DNA from: CAZDVQ01 sp964508975
GTDB lineage: Bacteria > Bacteroidota > Bacteroidia > Chitinophagales > Saprospiraceae
Assembly: GCA_964508975.1 (NCBI GenBank)
Contig: CAZDVQ010000001.1
Coordinates: forward strand, 186,001-250,000
Direction of reading: 5' to 3'
Length of the DNA stretch: 64,000 nucleotides
Shown here: positions 1 through 8,980 of the stretch, piece after piece
How the letters are laid out: each line of letters opens with the position of its first letter
Position numbering within the stretch: the stretch's first letter is position 1
Program-made: the position numbers and the translations under genes
Notes under the pieces: generated by a model
What the model was told of the DNA's origin: nothing
What the model saw: only the letters and a program-made list of their open reading frames with translations
Databases searched by the model: none

Positions 1-324
1 TTGGTCAGTTTATTCGGTACAGCAGGGGTCATTGGCATATGTATATTGTTGGTGCAGTTTGCCACGGGCAAGGCCAAGCCACAGCTCAAATCCTTGTTGG
101 CGGGCGTGGTGTTAGGCGTACCAAATTTCGGTTCAATCTACTTTTTGTTGCTGGCCATCGGCACTTGGGGCGGCTCGGTGGTGTTACCGGTCAACAACGT
201 GGCCATCATATTGCTTTCGGCCTTGATTGCCTGGTTCGTGCTTCACGAAAAAATGAGTAAAACAAACCTCCTGGGCATGTTGTTGGCGGCTATATCCATC
301 GTGGTGGTAGCATTAGGAGGGTGA
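1..324 (+). CDS. DMT-family (EamA-like) transporter, C-terminal fragment
   Basis: This is the 3' end of an inner-membrane drug/metabolite transporter; the 5' part lies left of the window, so the TTG at base 1 is not a real start. The 107 visible residues form about four hydrophobic helices separated by short loops, including the segment NNVAIILLSALIAWFVLHEK. Helix, HEKMS-like loop, helix is the usual ending of EamA domains (an acidic/basic turn after the penultimate helix, then a final Gly/Ala-rich helix). The substrate cannot be told. The gene ends in TGA and is followed at once by a GC-rich R1 repeat. Confidence 0.7.
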   Translation: MVSLFGTAGVIGICILLVQFATGKAKPQLKSLLAGVVLGVPNFGSIYFLLLAIGTWGGSVVLPVNNVAIILLSALIAWFVLHEKMSKTNLLGMLLAAISIVVVALGG

Positions 325-466
325 TTTTGGGCGCTTCCCTACGCGTTTCTGGGCGTATGCAATACGCCCCTACCACGCCCGGGCCGCTACGTTTCGCGGC
401 TCGCTATTCGCTCGGCCCGCTACGCGGTCTGGCCCTGTGGGCCACCGCTCCACATCGCTAGCGCAG
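325..466 (+). repeat. R1 repeat, copy 1
   Basis: GC-rich palindromic element starting TTTTGGGCGC and ending near CATCGCTAGCGC. It carries the hairpin TGGCCC-tgt-GGGCCA, a second hairpin CCGC-nnn-GCGG, and an extra GGGCGTAT/ATACGCCC hairpin also found in copy 2. It fills most of the gap before the DUF1905 gene. Confidence 0.8.
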
Positions 467-510
467 GGGCTAAATTACCTCATCGAGGAATCACATCACA
501 AGAATATCGT

Positions 511-518
511 TATATTTG
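511..518 (+). promoter_or_regulatory. -7 box of the DUF1905 gene
   Basis: TATATTTG fits the Bacteroidota sigma-A consensus TAnnTTTG and lies 26 nt before the ATG at 545. It sits outside the R1 repeat. Confidence 0.6.
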
Positions 519-544
519 CATAGCCCCCCGCAACCAACCATATC

Positions 545-844
545 ATGGATAGCAAAATCGAGTATAACTTTAGCGCCAACATCTGGCAATACACCGGGCC
601 TAACGGCTGGTATTTTGTGTCCTTGCCCAAGGAAATATCCCATGAAATCAGGGAGCAGCTTAAATGGCAAGAAGCAGGCTGGGGCCGCATGAAAGCCGTC
701 GCTAAAGTAGGCGCAAGCCAATGGGATACAGCTATTTGGTTCGACACCACACAGCAAACTTATCTTTTGCCCCTTAAAGCTACCATACGCCAAAAAGAAG
801 GACTTCACTTAAACGATGATATCTACGTTACCATTTGGCTGTAA
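545..844 (+). CDS. DUF1905 domain protein
   Basis: A 99-residue soluble protein of the DUF1905 family: a small beta-barrel fold of unknown biochemical function, often standalone or joined to a YdeI-like domain. Seen here: the family-typical opening (aromatic residue, then WQYTGPNGWYFVSLP), a middle GWGRMKAVAKVG segment and the closing LPLKATIRQKEGLHLNDD motif. Length is normal for a one-domain member. The ATG at 545 follows a good TATATTTG box. There is no signal peptide, so it is probably cytoplasmic. It appears to be a single-gene unit. The family call is firm; the function is unknown. Confidence 0.85.
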   Translation: MDSKIEYNFSANIWQYTGPNGWYFVSLPKEISHEIREQLKWQEAGWGRMKAVAKVGASQWDTAIWFDTTQQTYLLPLKATIRQKEGLHLNDDIYVTIWL

Positions 845-949
845 ACTAAATACTTTAGACGAAAGCATTGCCAGGTTACGCACCATTCCAATAAGTATGT
901 ATAGCTTTATGCGGAGATACATATTATACCCCACCTCTATACGCACTGC

Positions 950-2020
950 ATGCTGGAATTTTCAAAACTATTCACCCTGGCTTTACTGTTGCAACTCAGC
1001 ACAGCTTGCGTCAATAAAAAAGAAGTAAACCATGGACCAAGCGCTAGCAATACAATGCTAAACGAAACAGCAAATGGTTTAACTTTTACTTCTGGTATCC
1101 GCTCTATTATACAGGACAGCAAAGGCAACTATTGGATTGGTAGCGACCAAGAAGGCCTGTGTAAGTTCGATGGTAAATCATGCACTTATTTCAACACTAC
1201 AGATGGGCTATGTGGACAGCAAGTCATCTCTATCAAAGAAGATGAAACAGGGCTAATTTGGATTAGTACCAGTAGCGGCTTATGCGCTTACGATGGTACG
1301 AAATTCATACCCGCCAGTCAACTACAAGTATCCAATACCATTATTGACCAGCAACGCTTTTTCAGCCAAAAAGGCTTATGGTTTCCAGCAGCGAAAGCGG
1401 ATGAAATTATCTGCGTGGAGCAAGGCAAAGTGTACAAGGTCAAAAATCCAATTCAAATACCCCTCAACAAGAATCCTGTTGATTACGGCATAACGGGTTT
1501 CACACATTGCCGCAATGGAGGCATTTGGATTGCTTACTATTCAGGCCTTACATTTTTTGATGGCCAAACCAGCATTCATTACAATGATAGCAGTATGCAC
1601 TTTGATGGCAACACAAATTACATGCACGTCAGAAGTATACTCGAAGACTCCAAGGGGCGCTTATGGGTAGGTAACAACAGTATTGGTGTACTTTTAAAAG
1701 AAAAAGATACTTGGGTAAATTTTTCCGAACGTTTCAATGTATTGAAAAACAATACCTTTGGGGCTCCCGTACAGCCAGGAACTTTGATGCACGTTTTTGC
1801 CATACAAGAAGACTCGCAGGGGAATATATGGTTTGGGGATCGAGACACAGGCGCTTGGAGGTTTGATGGAACAACCCTTAAAAATTTTATCGTTGATGAC
1901 ACCTTGCAATCACAACACATCTGGAATATCTATGAAGACCATCATGGTAATTTACTCTTTGCCATGGCAGAAAAAGGTGTTTATAAATTTAATGGACATG
2001 GTTTTGATAAGTTCTTGTAG
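950..2020 (+). CDS. Lipoprotein with two-component-regulator-type beta-propeller repeats
   Basis: A 356-residue exported lipoprotein; lipobox LSTAC puts the lipidated cysteine at residue 20. After a short linker it consists of Reg_prop-type propeller blades, recognisable by recurring cores such as IIQDSKGNYWIGSDQEGL, IKEDETGLIWISTSSGL and ILEDSKGRLWVGNN, each with a following Gly-Leu and F/Y-DG turn. Such propellers usually form the periplasmic sensor half of hybrid two-component proteins. Here there is no transmembrane, kinase or DNA-binding part, so it is a free-standing surface or periplasmic propeller. A close tandem paralogue follows 23 bp downstream, probably in the same transcript. The ligand is unknown. 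Confidence 0.8.
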   Translation: MLEFSKLFTLALLLQLSTACVNKKEVNHGPSASNTMLNETANGLTFTSGIRSIIQDSKGNYWIGSDQEGLCKFDGKSCTYFNTTDGLCGQQVISIKEDETGLIWISTSSGLCAYDGTKFIPASQLQVSNTIIDQQRFFSQKGLWFPAAKADEIICVEQGKVYKVKNPIQIPLNKNPVDYGITGFTHCRNGGIWIAYYSGLTFFDGQTSIHYNDSSMHFDGNTNYMHVRSILEDSKGRLWVGNNSIGVLLKEKDTWVNFSERFNVLKNNTFGAPVQPGTLMHVFAIQEDSQGNIWFGDRDTGAWRFDGTTLKNFIVDDTLQSQHIWNIYEDHHGNLLFAMAEKGVYKFNGHGFDKFL

Positions 2021-2043
2021 GCAAATAATTTAAAATGATACTT

Positions 2044-3132
2044 ATGAATAAGATTATATTATTCCTAATAGGCTCATTGCTAAGTTTGGCACAATGCAAG
2101 CAAGCTCCCAAGGTGTATAATACAAGTGAACCCACACCAATTGGCATTCAAATGACGGAAAACACCGTCAAGCACCCCACCAGCAACGTGATGGCTATAT
2201 ACCAAGATAGCAAAGGTGTTTATTGGTTTGGAAGCCATCAAACGGGTTTGTACCAATATGATGGAAAAACAATCGTACACCACAATACCGAAAATGGTTT
2301 GCCCAGTAACAGGGTCGAAGCCATTAAAGAAGATAAACAGGGCAACATCTTGGTAAACACCAGCGTAGGCTTGTACAAATACGATGGTCGTCAATTTTTG
2401 AAAATACCGGAAGCTTCAACATTGGCAACAGTATGGCAGCTTGAGCCCAACGATCTCTGGTTTAAGAGTCCCACAAACGGGCATGTGTACCGTTATGATG
2501 GTCGTTATGTATTTAACCTTGAACTTCCAAAAACACCAATCGGTGAGGCATACATAGCCAAATACCATTATCCTACTAACCCCTATGATGTGTATTGCAC
2601 TTACAAGGACAGCAAAGGGCATATCTGGTTTGGTACCGCCATGTTGGGTGCATTACGCTACAACGGGCTTGATTTCGACTGGATTTTAGAACCCGACGTA
2701 ACGGAATTACACGATGGCCCATCGAACGGTGTGCGTTCGATTATAGAAGATAAAGAAGGATATTTCTGGTTCAATACCGATTACAAGTATAGCATCTCGG
2801 ATACAAAAGCTACCGATAACTCGGTACCAAAGCCCGCATTTTATAATCGTATTAAAAGTATTGGCTCTGTTGATGGCAACAAATATGGCGATTTGAACGA
2901 GTATTTATCCATCATAAAGGACAAGCATGGCCAGTTATGGACTGCCTTTTACATACATGGCGTGTGGATGCATGATGGCCAAAAAACGAAACATTTCCCC
3001 GTTCAGGTGAATGGTCAAAATATCCCTATTTACTGCCTGTATGAAGACAACAAAGGGAATATCTGGCTAGGCACACATGAACATGGTGCTTTCAAGTTTA
3101 ACGGACAAGCCTTCGAGCCGTTTATACCTTGA
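2044..3132 (+). CDS. Lipoprotein with beta-propeller repeats, paralogue of the preceding gene
   Basis: A 362-residue lipoprotein with the same layout as its upstream neighbour: lipobox LAQC (Cys 18 from this start), then propeller blades with cores IYQDSKGVYWFGSHQTGL, IKEDKQGNILVNTSVGL, YKDSKGHIWFGTAMLGAL and YEDNKGNIWLGTHEHGA. An ATG three codons upstream (2035) is also possible; I prefer 2044 because it gives a standard MNKII signal peptide. The two genes probably arose by tandem duplication but have diverged well, which fits different ligands. No kinase or other effector domain is attached. The pair lies between repeat-filled gaps with no regulator nearby. Confidence 0.8.
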   Translation: MNKIILFLIGSLLSLAQCKQAPKVYNTSEPTPIGIQMTENTVKHPTSNVMAIYQDSKGVYWFGSHQTGLYQYDGKTIVHHNTENGLPSNRVEAIKEDKQGNILVNTSVGLYKYDGRQFLKIPEASTLATVWQLEPNDLWFKSPTNGHVYRYDGRYVFNLELPKTPIGEAYIAKYHYPTNPYDVYCTYKDSKGHIWFGTAMLGALRYNGLDFDWILEPDVTELHDGPSNGVRSIIEDKEGYFWFNTDYKYSISDTKATDNSVPKPAFYNRIKSIGSVDGNKYGDLNEYLSIIKDKHGQLWTAFYIHGVWMHDGQKTKHFPVQVNGQNIPIYCLYEDNKGNIWLGTHEHGAFKFNGQAFEPFIP

Positions 3133-3178
3133 AAAATACTAAGGGAAACCTGCAAGCTAGTATATCAAGCCGGCCATA

Positions 3179-3431
3179 TTGGTAGCCCCGGGTCAGCGCA
3201 ACGCAACCAGGGTTAAACAGCGTCCCCAAAGCCATAGGTACGGCGATAAAACAGCAAGTTGGGTTTAGGCATTGCCTCGCCGCACAGTGTGCGCAAGATT
3301 GTCTGGGTAACAGCTTCGGCTACTGTTCCGTGGCGATTCCTGTACCGTAAATGTCCAAACGGCTTGCCGCCACGGGTTTTCTGTTGTCGCACTAAACCCC
3401 GGGTTGCGCTTCGCTTACCCGCGGCTACCAA
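3179..3431. repeat. R5 repeat, copy 1 (GGTAGCC-ended element)
   Basis: A 253-bp element with imperfect inverted ends: left TTGGTAGCCCCGGGTCAGCG, right CGCTTACCCGCGGCTACCAA. Its interior carries GTTCCGTGGCGATTCCTGTA (3325-3344) and TTTTCTGTTGTCGC, both found inverted in the second copy near 49.5 kb. No open frame in it looks like a protein. Confidence 0.7.
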
Positions 3432-3578
3432 ACGGCCTGCCCTACGGGCAGGAATGCGGAGCCTACAGGCATGTCGGCTCAACCCCTACATTTGTTTACT
3501 GTTTTTTACGTATTTTTAAAAATGGATGCATCTCATAAATTCAATCCATAATCCATAAGTCACAACCCATAATTAAGT

Positions 3579-3700
3579 TGCGCTAGTGATGCGGAGGCGT
3601 GGCCGAAGGCCAGACCGCGTAGCGGGCCGAGCGAACAGCGAGCGCCGCAGCGTAACGGCCCAAGCGTGGTAGGGGCGTATTGCATACGCCCCGAAACGTG
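3579..3700 (-). repeat. R1 repeat, copy 2
   Basis: Starts GCGCTAGTGATGCGG. Hairpin 1 is TGGCC-gaa-GGCCA (3600-3612), followed by CCGC-gta-GCGG, then the GGGGCGTAT/ATACGCCCC hairpin shared with copy 1. With R5 copy 1 it fills the 676-bp gap 3133-3808; nothing gene-like is seen there. Confidence 0.8.
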
Positions 3701-3783
3701 AAGGGCAGCGCACAAAATCCCATCTATCCCAGCTTTTTACTCGTTTATATTGTTGCCCGGCACCGCAACTAAGCACAAATATT

Positions 3784-3791
3784 TACCTTTG
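3784..3791 (+). promoter_or_regulatory. -7 box of the beta-helix lipoprotein gene
   Basis: TACCTTTG, a full match to TAnnTTTG, 17 nt before the ATG at 3809. Confidence 0.65.
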
Positions 3792-3808
3792 TATAGAAAA
3801 CTGAAATT

Positions 3809-5278
3809 ATGCGATTGTACCTCCTTGCCCTTCTGGGTGTTTTGTTCTTGGCCACCGCTGCTTGCCGCAGGGATCAAATTTTTGACGGCGAGGCTGCCCT
3901 ACGCTTTGAAGTGGATACCCTGAAATTTGATACGGTGTTTACCCAAATGGGCTCGTCCACCAAGCGTTTTAAAGTATATAATCCTTATAACCAGCCTGTT
4001 GTAATCAGTTCGATCCGCTTGGGTGGCGGTTCTGGCTCGTACTTTAGGCTGAACGTAGACGGCGATGTGCTGTCGAGCAACGTGATTCGCGACCTCGAAA
4101 TTCCTGCTAACGATAGCATTTACGTGTTTGCCAACGTGATTATAGACCCCAATAACACCAATAATCCGCTGGTGGTGTTTGATTCCTTGATGTTTGAAAC
4201 CAATGGAACCGAGCAAAAAGTGATGCTACAAGCTTATGGCCAAGATGCGAATTACATTGGTCAGCTGGGCTATATTACGCTTTTTTCGAACGAGAACGTG
4301 GTATTCAACAACCAAAAACCTTACGTGCTGATGGGTTGGCTGCTGTTCGACTCGATATCCACGCTGACTATACAGCCAGGGGCACGACTGTATATGTTTG
4401 GCGGACCCACTAGTAGGCCTGGCGACCGTGCCATGATATACATCGGTAAAAACTCAACGCTGCGGGTTAACGGCACGGCACAAGAGCCCGTGCGTTTTCA
4501 AACCCACCGCCTGGAGGACGATTTCCAAGAGCTGCCCTTCCAGTGGCAGGGGATTTACCTATCGGCAGAAAGCCGCAACAACCAGGTGGATTACGCCATC
4601 GTGCGGAATGCCGTGTTTGGCTTCCGGGTAGATTCACTCTCGACCAACGCCAACCCCAAGCTAGCACTGCGTAATTCCTTCGTTTACAACGTGGATGAAG
4701 GCGGTATAATTGGTGTAAACGGCAGCGTTTACGCCGAGAACACCGTGGTAGTCAACTCGAACAACTACAATTTACTGCTGGTGTACGGCGGCAATTATGT
4801 GTTCAACAACTGTACTTTTGCCAACTTTGGCACTAATTCATTTGTGGGCCGGAACGAGCCGGTGCTGACTTACCGCAACTACCTGGTGGTGTACGATAAC
4901 GCAGGCAACCGCAGTGTGATTGATGCCGAGGGGCAGGCCCGTTTTACCAACTGCATTTTGTACGGTAACCGCAGCAACGAGATAGAATTGGAAAAGGCCG
5001 ACAACTCGGCCAGCAACCTGCGCTGGGTGTTTGAAAACTGCCTCGTAAAAGTAGATACCCTCAATTACGGCCTGGTGGATTGCGTAAAAAACCAAGATCC
5101 CCGCTTCGAGGAAGTGGAAGAGTACGACTACCATATCGATAGCCTGATATCGCCGCTCATTGATGCTGGCACTTTGAATATTCGGGGCTACAACAACGGC
5201 AACATCAGCATACCTTTTGACTTTGACGGCTACCCGCGCAGTGGCAACCCCGACATCGGGGCCTTTGAGTTTAGGTAG
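3809..5278 (+). CDS. Lipoprotein with immunoglobulin-like domain and right-handed beta-helix
   Basis: A 489-residue lipoprotein with lipobox ATAAC (Cys 19). Residues about 35-140 look like a Hydin/ASPM-type immunoglobulin-like domain (the FDTVFTQMGSSTKRFKVYN and PVVISSIRLGGG pattern, with a later NGTEQKVMLQA strand). The rest has the short, Asn- and Gly-rich turns and stacked aliphatic residues of a parallel beta-helix, ending with the choice-of-anchor Q style tail FDFDGYPRSGNPDIGAFEF. Such proteins are surface-exposed in Bacteroidota and of unknown role; carbohydrate binding or adhesion is a guess. It is monocistronic, with a TACCTTTG box close before the ATG and repeats upstream. Confidence 0.75.
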   Translation: MRLYLLALLGVLFLATAACRRDQIFDGEAALRFEVDTLKFDTVFTQMGSSTKRFKVYNPYNQPVVISSIRLGGGSGSYFRLNVDGDVLSSNVIRDLEIPANDSIYVFANVIIDPNNTNNPLVVFDSLMFETNGTEQKVMLQAYGQDANYIGQLGYITLFSNENVVFNNQKPYVLMGWLLFDSISTLTIQPGARLYMFGGPTSRPGDRAMIYIGKNSTLRVNGTAQEPVRFQTHRLEDDFQELPFQWQGIYLSAESRNNQVDYAIVRNAVFGFRVDSLSTNANPKLALRNSFVYNVDEGGIIGVNGSVYAENTVVVNSNNYNLLLVYGGNYVFNNCTFANFGTNSFVGRNEPVLTYRNYLVVYDNAGNRSVIDAEGQARFTNCILYGNRSNEIELEKADNSASNLRWVFENCLVKVDTLNYGLVDCVKNQDPRFEEVEEYDYHIDSLISPLIDAGTLNIRGYNNGNISIPFDFDGYPRSGNPDIGAFEFR

Positions 5279-5446
5279 TTTTTTTAGGTAAAAATGGGTG
5301 AAGGTTGCCGAAGGCTAAAAGGATTTATAAACATTCATAAAGATATTTATTCATTTATGAATTTTCAATATCTACCTTAGCCAATCTTTACCCTTTTACC
5401 AATATTACCCTTTCGCAAAAAACACCTGCATATAAAAACGAAGCGC

Positions 5447-5454
5447 TACCTTTG
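5447..5454 (+). promoter_or_regulatory. -7 box of the desaturase gene
   Basis: TACCTTTG ends 22 nt before the ATG at 5477. Confidence 0.65.
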
Positions 5455-5476
5455 CAGTACAAGCAACAAACTAACC

Positions 5477-6523
5477 ATGTCAAATTTCAACAAAGAAGAG
5501 CTGCTAGAGCAAGTCAAAGATTGGCACAACATGCTCAAGGCTTACCAGGTACCCGATACCAAAAAGGCTGTTATCCAGATGATTACCAGTTACGGGCCAT
5601 TCCTTGCACTTTGGGTTGCCCAGTTTTACCTCTACCATATTTCCGTTTGGGCCGTGGTGGGTATTGCTGTACTCAACGGATTTTTGCTAGGCCGTATCTT
5701 CATCATCCAGCACGATTGTGGCCACAAGTCCTTCCTGAAAAGCCAGCTGGCCAACGATATTATTGGTACCATCAACAGTTTTTTTACGTTTATCCCTTAC
5801 AAATATTGGGCGGTAAACCATAATTTCCACCATAACCATAATGGCCAACTCGAGTACTCCGACATCGGCGATATCGAGTGCCTTACCGTAGAGCAGTACG
5901 CCGCCCTCTCTTGGTTTGGCAAGCTGCGCTACCGCGTGTACCGCCACCCACTCTACTTGTTTACCATTGGTGGTTTTATCTACGTGACGCTGTATAATCG
6001 TTTTGCGTTCTTGAAAGAAGGCGTTTTCGCTACTGCCCGCCGCACGGTTAAATGGGCCAACTTGTTTTATGCCCTGGTGTATTTTGGCCTAGGTTATATC
6101 ATTGGTTTTGAAGCCTTTGCCGTGGTTCAACTCATCAACTTGTTGTTCTTCGGCTCTTACGCGCTGTGGTTTTTCTATATCCAACACCAGTACGAGGCCA
6201 TTTACAAAAGCTCTAAGGACAACTGGAACTACGTGGTGTCGGCTTTGAAAGGCAGTACTTACTACGATTTACCTGCCATCGGGCATTGGCTCACGGGTAA
6301 TATCGGCTACCACCATATCCACCACTTGAGCCCGGCGATTCCTAACTACAACCTAAAGGCTTGTAACCAGGCATTCCCCGTGTTTGAGCAAAACACCAAC
6401 AAGATTTCCTTGTGGCAAAGCTTTAAAACGGTGTTTGCCAACCTCTACGATGAGCAGTCGGAAAAAATGATTTCGTTCAGGGCCTACCGCCTTATGAAAA
6501 GGACAAAAAAAATAAATTTATAG
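5477..6523 (+). CDS. Membrane fatty acid desaturase (acyl-lipid type)
   Basis: A 348-residue integral membrane di-iron desaturase that introduces double bonds into acyl chains, and so probably tunes membrane fluidity. The three histidine boxes are visible: HDCGH at residues 79-83, HNFHH at 115-119 and HHIHH at 279-283. Hydrophobic segments lie before box 1 and between boxes 2 and 3, as in omega-6/delta-12 type enzymes. The GHKS and YHHIHHLSPAIPNYNL contexts are typical of this subgroup. Length is normal and no iron ligand is missing. The position of the double bond cannot be told from sequence. It is a single-gene unit with its own TACCTTTG promoter; a repeat cluster follows. Confidence 0.9.
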   Translation: MSNFNKEELLEQVKDWHNMLKAYQVPDTKKAVIQMITSYGPFLALWVAQFYLYHISVWAVVGIAVLNGFLLGRIFIIQHDCGHKSFLKSQLANDIIGTINSFFTFIPYKYWAVNHNFHHNHNGQLEYSDIGDIECLTVEQYAALSWFGKLRYRVYRHPLYLFTIGGFIYVTLYNRFAFLKEGVFATARRTVKWANLFYALVYFGLGYIIGFEAFAVVQLINLLFFGSYALWFFYIQHQYEAIYKSSKDNWNYVVSALKGSTYYDLPAIGHWLTGNIGYHHIHHLSPAIPNYNLKACNQAFPVFEQNTNKISLWQSFKTVFANLYDEQSEKMISFRAYRLMKRTKKINL

Positions 6524-6535
6524 CCATAAATTTAT

Positions 6536-6647
6536 AACTATGAACGATGAACAATGAACACAGGTATTGCTCATATTTTTACCGCTTGCTGACGGGAAAA
6601 TTTCATCGTTCATAACTCATCGTTCATAGTTCATCGTTCATTGTTCA
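6536..6647. repeat. Inverted GAAC-nATGAAC microsatellite arms
   Basis: AACTATGAACGATGAACAAT at the left and the inverted series CATAGTTCATCGTTCATTG at the right face each other across about 60 bp and can form a hairpin. The right arm abuts R1 copy 3. The same words recur near 10.6, 49.1 and 51.1 kb. Confidence 0.65.
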
Positions 6648-6757
6648 TTTGGGCGTTCCGGCGCGTTGCGCCGTCGCTACGCTTCGCGGCTCGCTAAACG
6701 CTCGGCCCGCGTTGCGGTCTGGCCCTGCGGGCCACCGCTTCGCATCGCTAACGCAAC
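6648..6757 (+). repeat. R1 repeat, copy 3
   Basis: Starts TTTGGGCG and ends GCATCGCTAACGC. Hairpin 1 is TGGCCC-tgc-GGGCCA; hairpin 2 is CCGC-gtt-GCGG. Preceded by the GTTCAT microsatellite and followed by an R3 module. Confidence 0.8.
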
Positions 6758-6812
6758 GCCGCCTTGCCAGGCGGCGGAGACAAGGCATGCCTTATCTCTA
6801 CAAAGGGCGGTG
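6758..6812 (-). repeat. R3 module, copy 1 (diverged)
   Basis: GCCGCCTTG with a nested hairpin GAGACAAGGC/GCCTTATCTC and TGTAGAGAT-type edge. This is a diverged, inverted form of the GAGACGTTTCGTGAAACGTCTC hairpin seen inside R1 copies 9 and 11. Confidence 0.55.
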
Positions 6813-6854
6813 CGGTTTAATGCTGCGATCCACTTCAGACATTGCTACCGACAC

Positions 6855-6877
6855 GGCGGCCATGGCCGCCTTTTTTT
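6855..6877 (+). terminator. Rho-independent terminator-like hairpin
   Basis: GGCGGC-CATG-GCCGCC followed by seven T. It stands 330 bp after the desaturase gene with repeats between, so it ends either a long desaturase transcript or an unrecognised RNA. Confidence 0.55.
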
Positions 6878-6939
6878 AACGATTAACTGTAAATGGTTAA
6901 ATATAAATGACTTATATTACAGTTTTCCCTGCCAAAACC

Positions 6940-7009
6940 GCTCCGCTAGGAGTGGCATGTTAATAGAAACAGAAATACACCTTAGACCATGAGCTCCGTT
7001 AGGAGCGAC
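6940..7009 (+). repeat. Duplicated GCTCCGyTAGGAGyG hairpin word
   Basis: GCTCCGCTAGGAGTG at 6940 and GCTCCGTTAGGAGCG at 6993, each a small hairpin, lie about 53 bp apart. The remainder of the 803-bp gap 6524-7326 holds another GC-rich palindromic stretch (about 7030-7180) and no gene that I can support. Confidence 0.5.
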
Positions 7010-7326
7010 ACATATTCGGCTGTTACACAGCCTCGTGATGGGCTAACGTGCTAATTAGGGCACGCCAGAACACTACTCGGCCTAGCAGCCTGGAGGGCAG
7101 CCGCAACGCGGCTGGTGCGAAGCACCGAGGCGAACAGCCGAGCCCGGAAGGGTGCGGCGGCACGAAGTGCCGCAGGCCCCAAAAAATAAATGAATAAAGG
7201 AGCGAATGTTTGTTTATATCTTTTCTAAATGTGGTAAAACTTAACGCTTGGAAAAGAACATATTATTAAACCTTGACGTACTTTAGTAGTCCAATACTCG
7301 TTTTTATCACGATTATATGTAATGCC

Positions 7327-8979
7327 ATGAATAGACGTGAACTTTTTACACTACATAAAGGACGTGCGAGCTGGTCGGAACGGCCAGAGAGAACCACGCA
7401 GCTCAACAGCGGCCTAAACCCCTACACGGGCCCTTGGACCGAGGTAGAAATTAGGCATCTGCTTCGCCGTACCATGTTTGGCGCCACCAAGGCCGATGTG
7501 AACCATTTTGTGGGTATGAGCCTACAACAAACCTTGGCCGAGCTGCTCAGCCCATCGGGTATACCGCTGAGTTTGCCCGTGAATGATTACAATACCGCCA
7601 ACGAAATAGACCCTGACGTGCCTGCCGGCCAGGTGTGGATTAATGCGCCGTACAACCCAGTTATTGAAGGCCGCAGGATTCTGTCGCTGCGGGGCTGGTG
7701 GCTCGACGTGATGGCGAAGCAAGGTCGCAGTATCGAGGAAAAAATGTTGCTGTTTCTGCATAATTTGGTCCCTATACAAATGACCATCGTTGAATCGGGT
7801 GTAGCCTCCTACAACTACCTGATGACCATGCGCCAACATGTGCTGGGCAATTACAAGCAGATGATTCGGGATATTACCCTCGACCCTGCCATGCTGAAGT
7901 ACCTGAACGGTTACCTCAACTCGAACACACAGCCCGATGAGAACTACGCTCGTGAGCTACAGGAATTGTTTACCCTGGGCAAAGATACTCCCACCTACAC
8001 CGAGGCCGATGTACAAGCTGCCGCTAGGGTGCTTACCGGTTGGAGTATTGATGTGGCTACATACCAGCCGATTTTTATCCCGAGCCGCCACGATACAGGC
8101 CCCAAGCAGTTCTCGGCCTTTTACAATGGGTTTATCATTCCAGGGCAGAGTGGTCCAAACGCTGGCGACCTAGAATTGGATGCCCTGCTCGACATGATAT
8201 TTACCGCGAACGAGGTGGCTTTGCACATTTGTAGGGAGCTGTACCGCTTCTTTGTGTACCACGAGATTACTGCCCAAACCGAGCAAGATGTGATTGTGCC
8301 GATGGCCAATATCCTCCGGACCAACAATTACGAGTTGTTGCCCGCGCTGGAGGCCTTGTTTAGCTCTGAGCACTTCTTTGACCCACTGAACATGGGGGCC
8401 ATGCTAAAGAGCCCTGCTGATTTCAGTATCGGCTTTTTACGCGAGCTGGATTACATCTTACCCTCCTCGGCTAACTTGAGCGATGCCTTCAACAGCCGGT
8501 TATCGTTGCAGCAGTTCATGTCGGTATTGCAGCAAGTACCTGGCGATCCGCCCGCCGTGGCCGGTTGGCCAGCCTACTACCAGGTGCCGCTTTTCGATAA
8601 AACCTGGATAACCACCGACTCGCTGCCGCGCCGTGCGCAACTGGTGGATTACCTCATTTATGTAGGTATGAACCTCAGCACAGGTGTATCGAAGCTAGAC
8701 GTGCTGGGTTATGTGGCCAGCTTGGACCAACCCGGCGACCCATTGGCCTTGATCCAAGAAATGGTAGAAAACTTGCTGCCGCTTAACGTATCGCAATCGG
8801 TTGTATTTAGCTGGATGGCGATACTATTATCGGGGCAAACCAACACCTCGTACTGGACGGGCTTGTGGAACGATTATGTGAATGACCCCACCGACCCGAC
8901 CAAACGCTTCCAGGTAGAGTATCGGCTCCAAGCCTTGTTCCACTATATTTTCCACGTAGAAGAATACCAACTGCACTGA
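7327..8979 (+). CDS. DUF1800 domain protein
   Basis: A 550-residue member of the DUF1800 family, large proteins of unknown activity that in many Bacteroidota and other bacteria are encoded next to a DUF1501 protein, as here. Seen: the early RHLLRRTMFGATKADV region, the central YNYLMTMRQHVLGNYKQM segment, NENYARELQELFTLG-like motif (here DENYARELQELFTLG) and GWSID later. I start at the ATG at 7327; the frame stays open to a TTG at 7273, but that adds an unrelated hydrophobic stretch. No clear signal peptide is visible from 7327. It ends 1 bp before the DUF1501 start, so the two are translationally linked and probably act together at the cell surface. Confidence 0.85.
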   Translation: MNRRELFTLHKGRASWSERPERTTQLNSGLNPYTGPWTEVEIRHLLRRTMFGATKADVNHFVGMSLQQTLAELLSPSGIPLSLPVNDYNTANEIDPDVPAGQVWINAPYNPVIEGRRILSLRGWWLDVMAKQGRSIEEKMLLFLHNLVPIQMTIVESGVASYNYLMTMRQHVLGNYKQMIRDITLDPAMLKYLNGYLNSNTQPDENYARELQELFTLGKDTPTYTEADVQAAARVLTGWSIDVATYQPIFIPSRHDTGPKQFSAFYNGFIIPGQSGPNAGDLELDALLDMIFTANEVALHICRELYRFFVYHEITAQTEQDVIVPMANILRTNNYELLPALEALFSSEHFFDPLNMGAMLKSPADFSIGFLRELDYILPSSANLSDAFNSRLSLQQFMSVLQQVPGDPPAVAGWPAYYQVPLFDKTWITTDSLPRRAQLVDYLIYVGMNLSTGVSKLDVLGYVASLDQPGDPLALIQEMVENLLPLNVSQSVVFSWMAILLSGQTNTSYWTGLWNDYVNDPTDPTKRFQVEYRLQALFHYIFHVEEYQLH

Positions 8980-8980
8980 T

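Noticed and set aside
3213..3519. Proteins of 86-89 codons on both strands
   Set aside because: Both overlap completely and lie within R5; palindromic GC-rich DNA gives such frames.
6666..6992. Protein gene of about 108 codons
   Set aside because: Spans R1 copy 3, R3 and a terminator hairpin; no conserved features.
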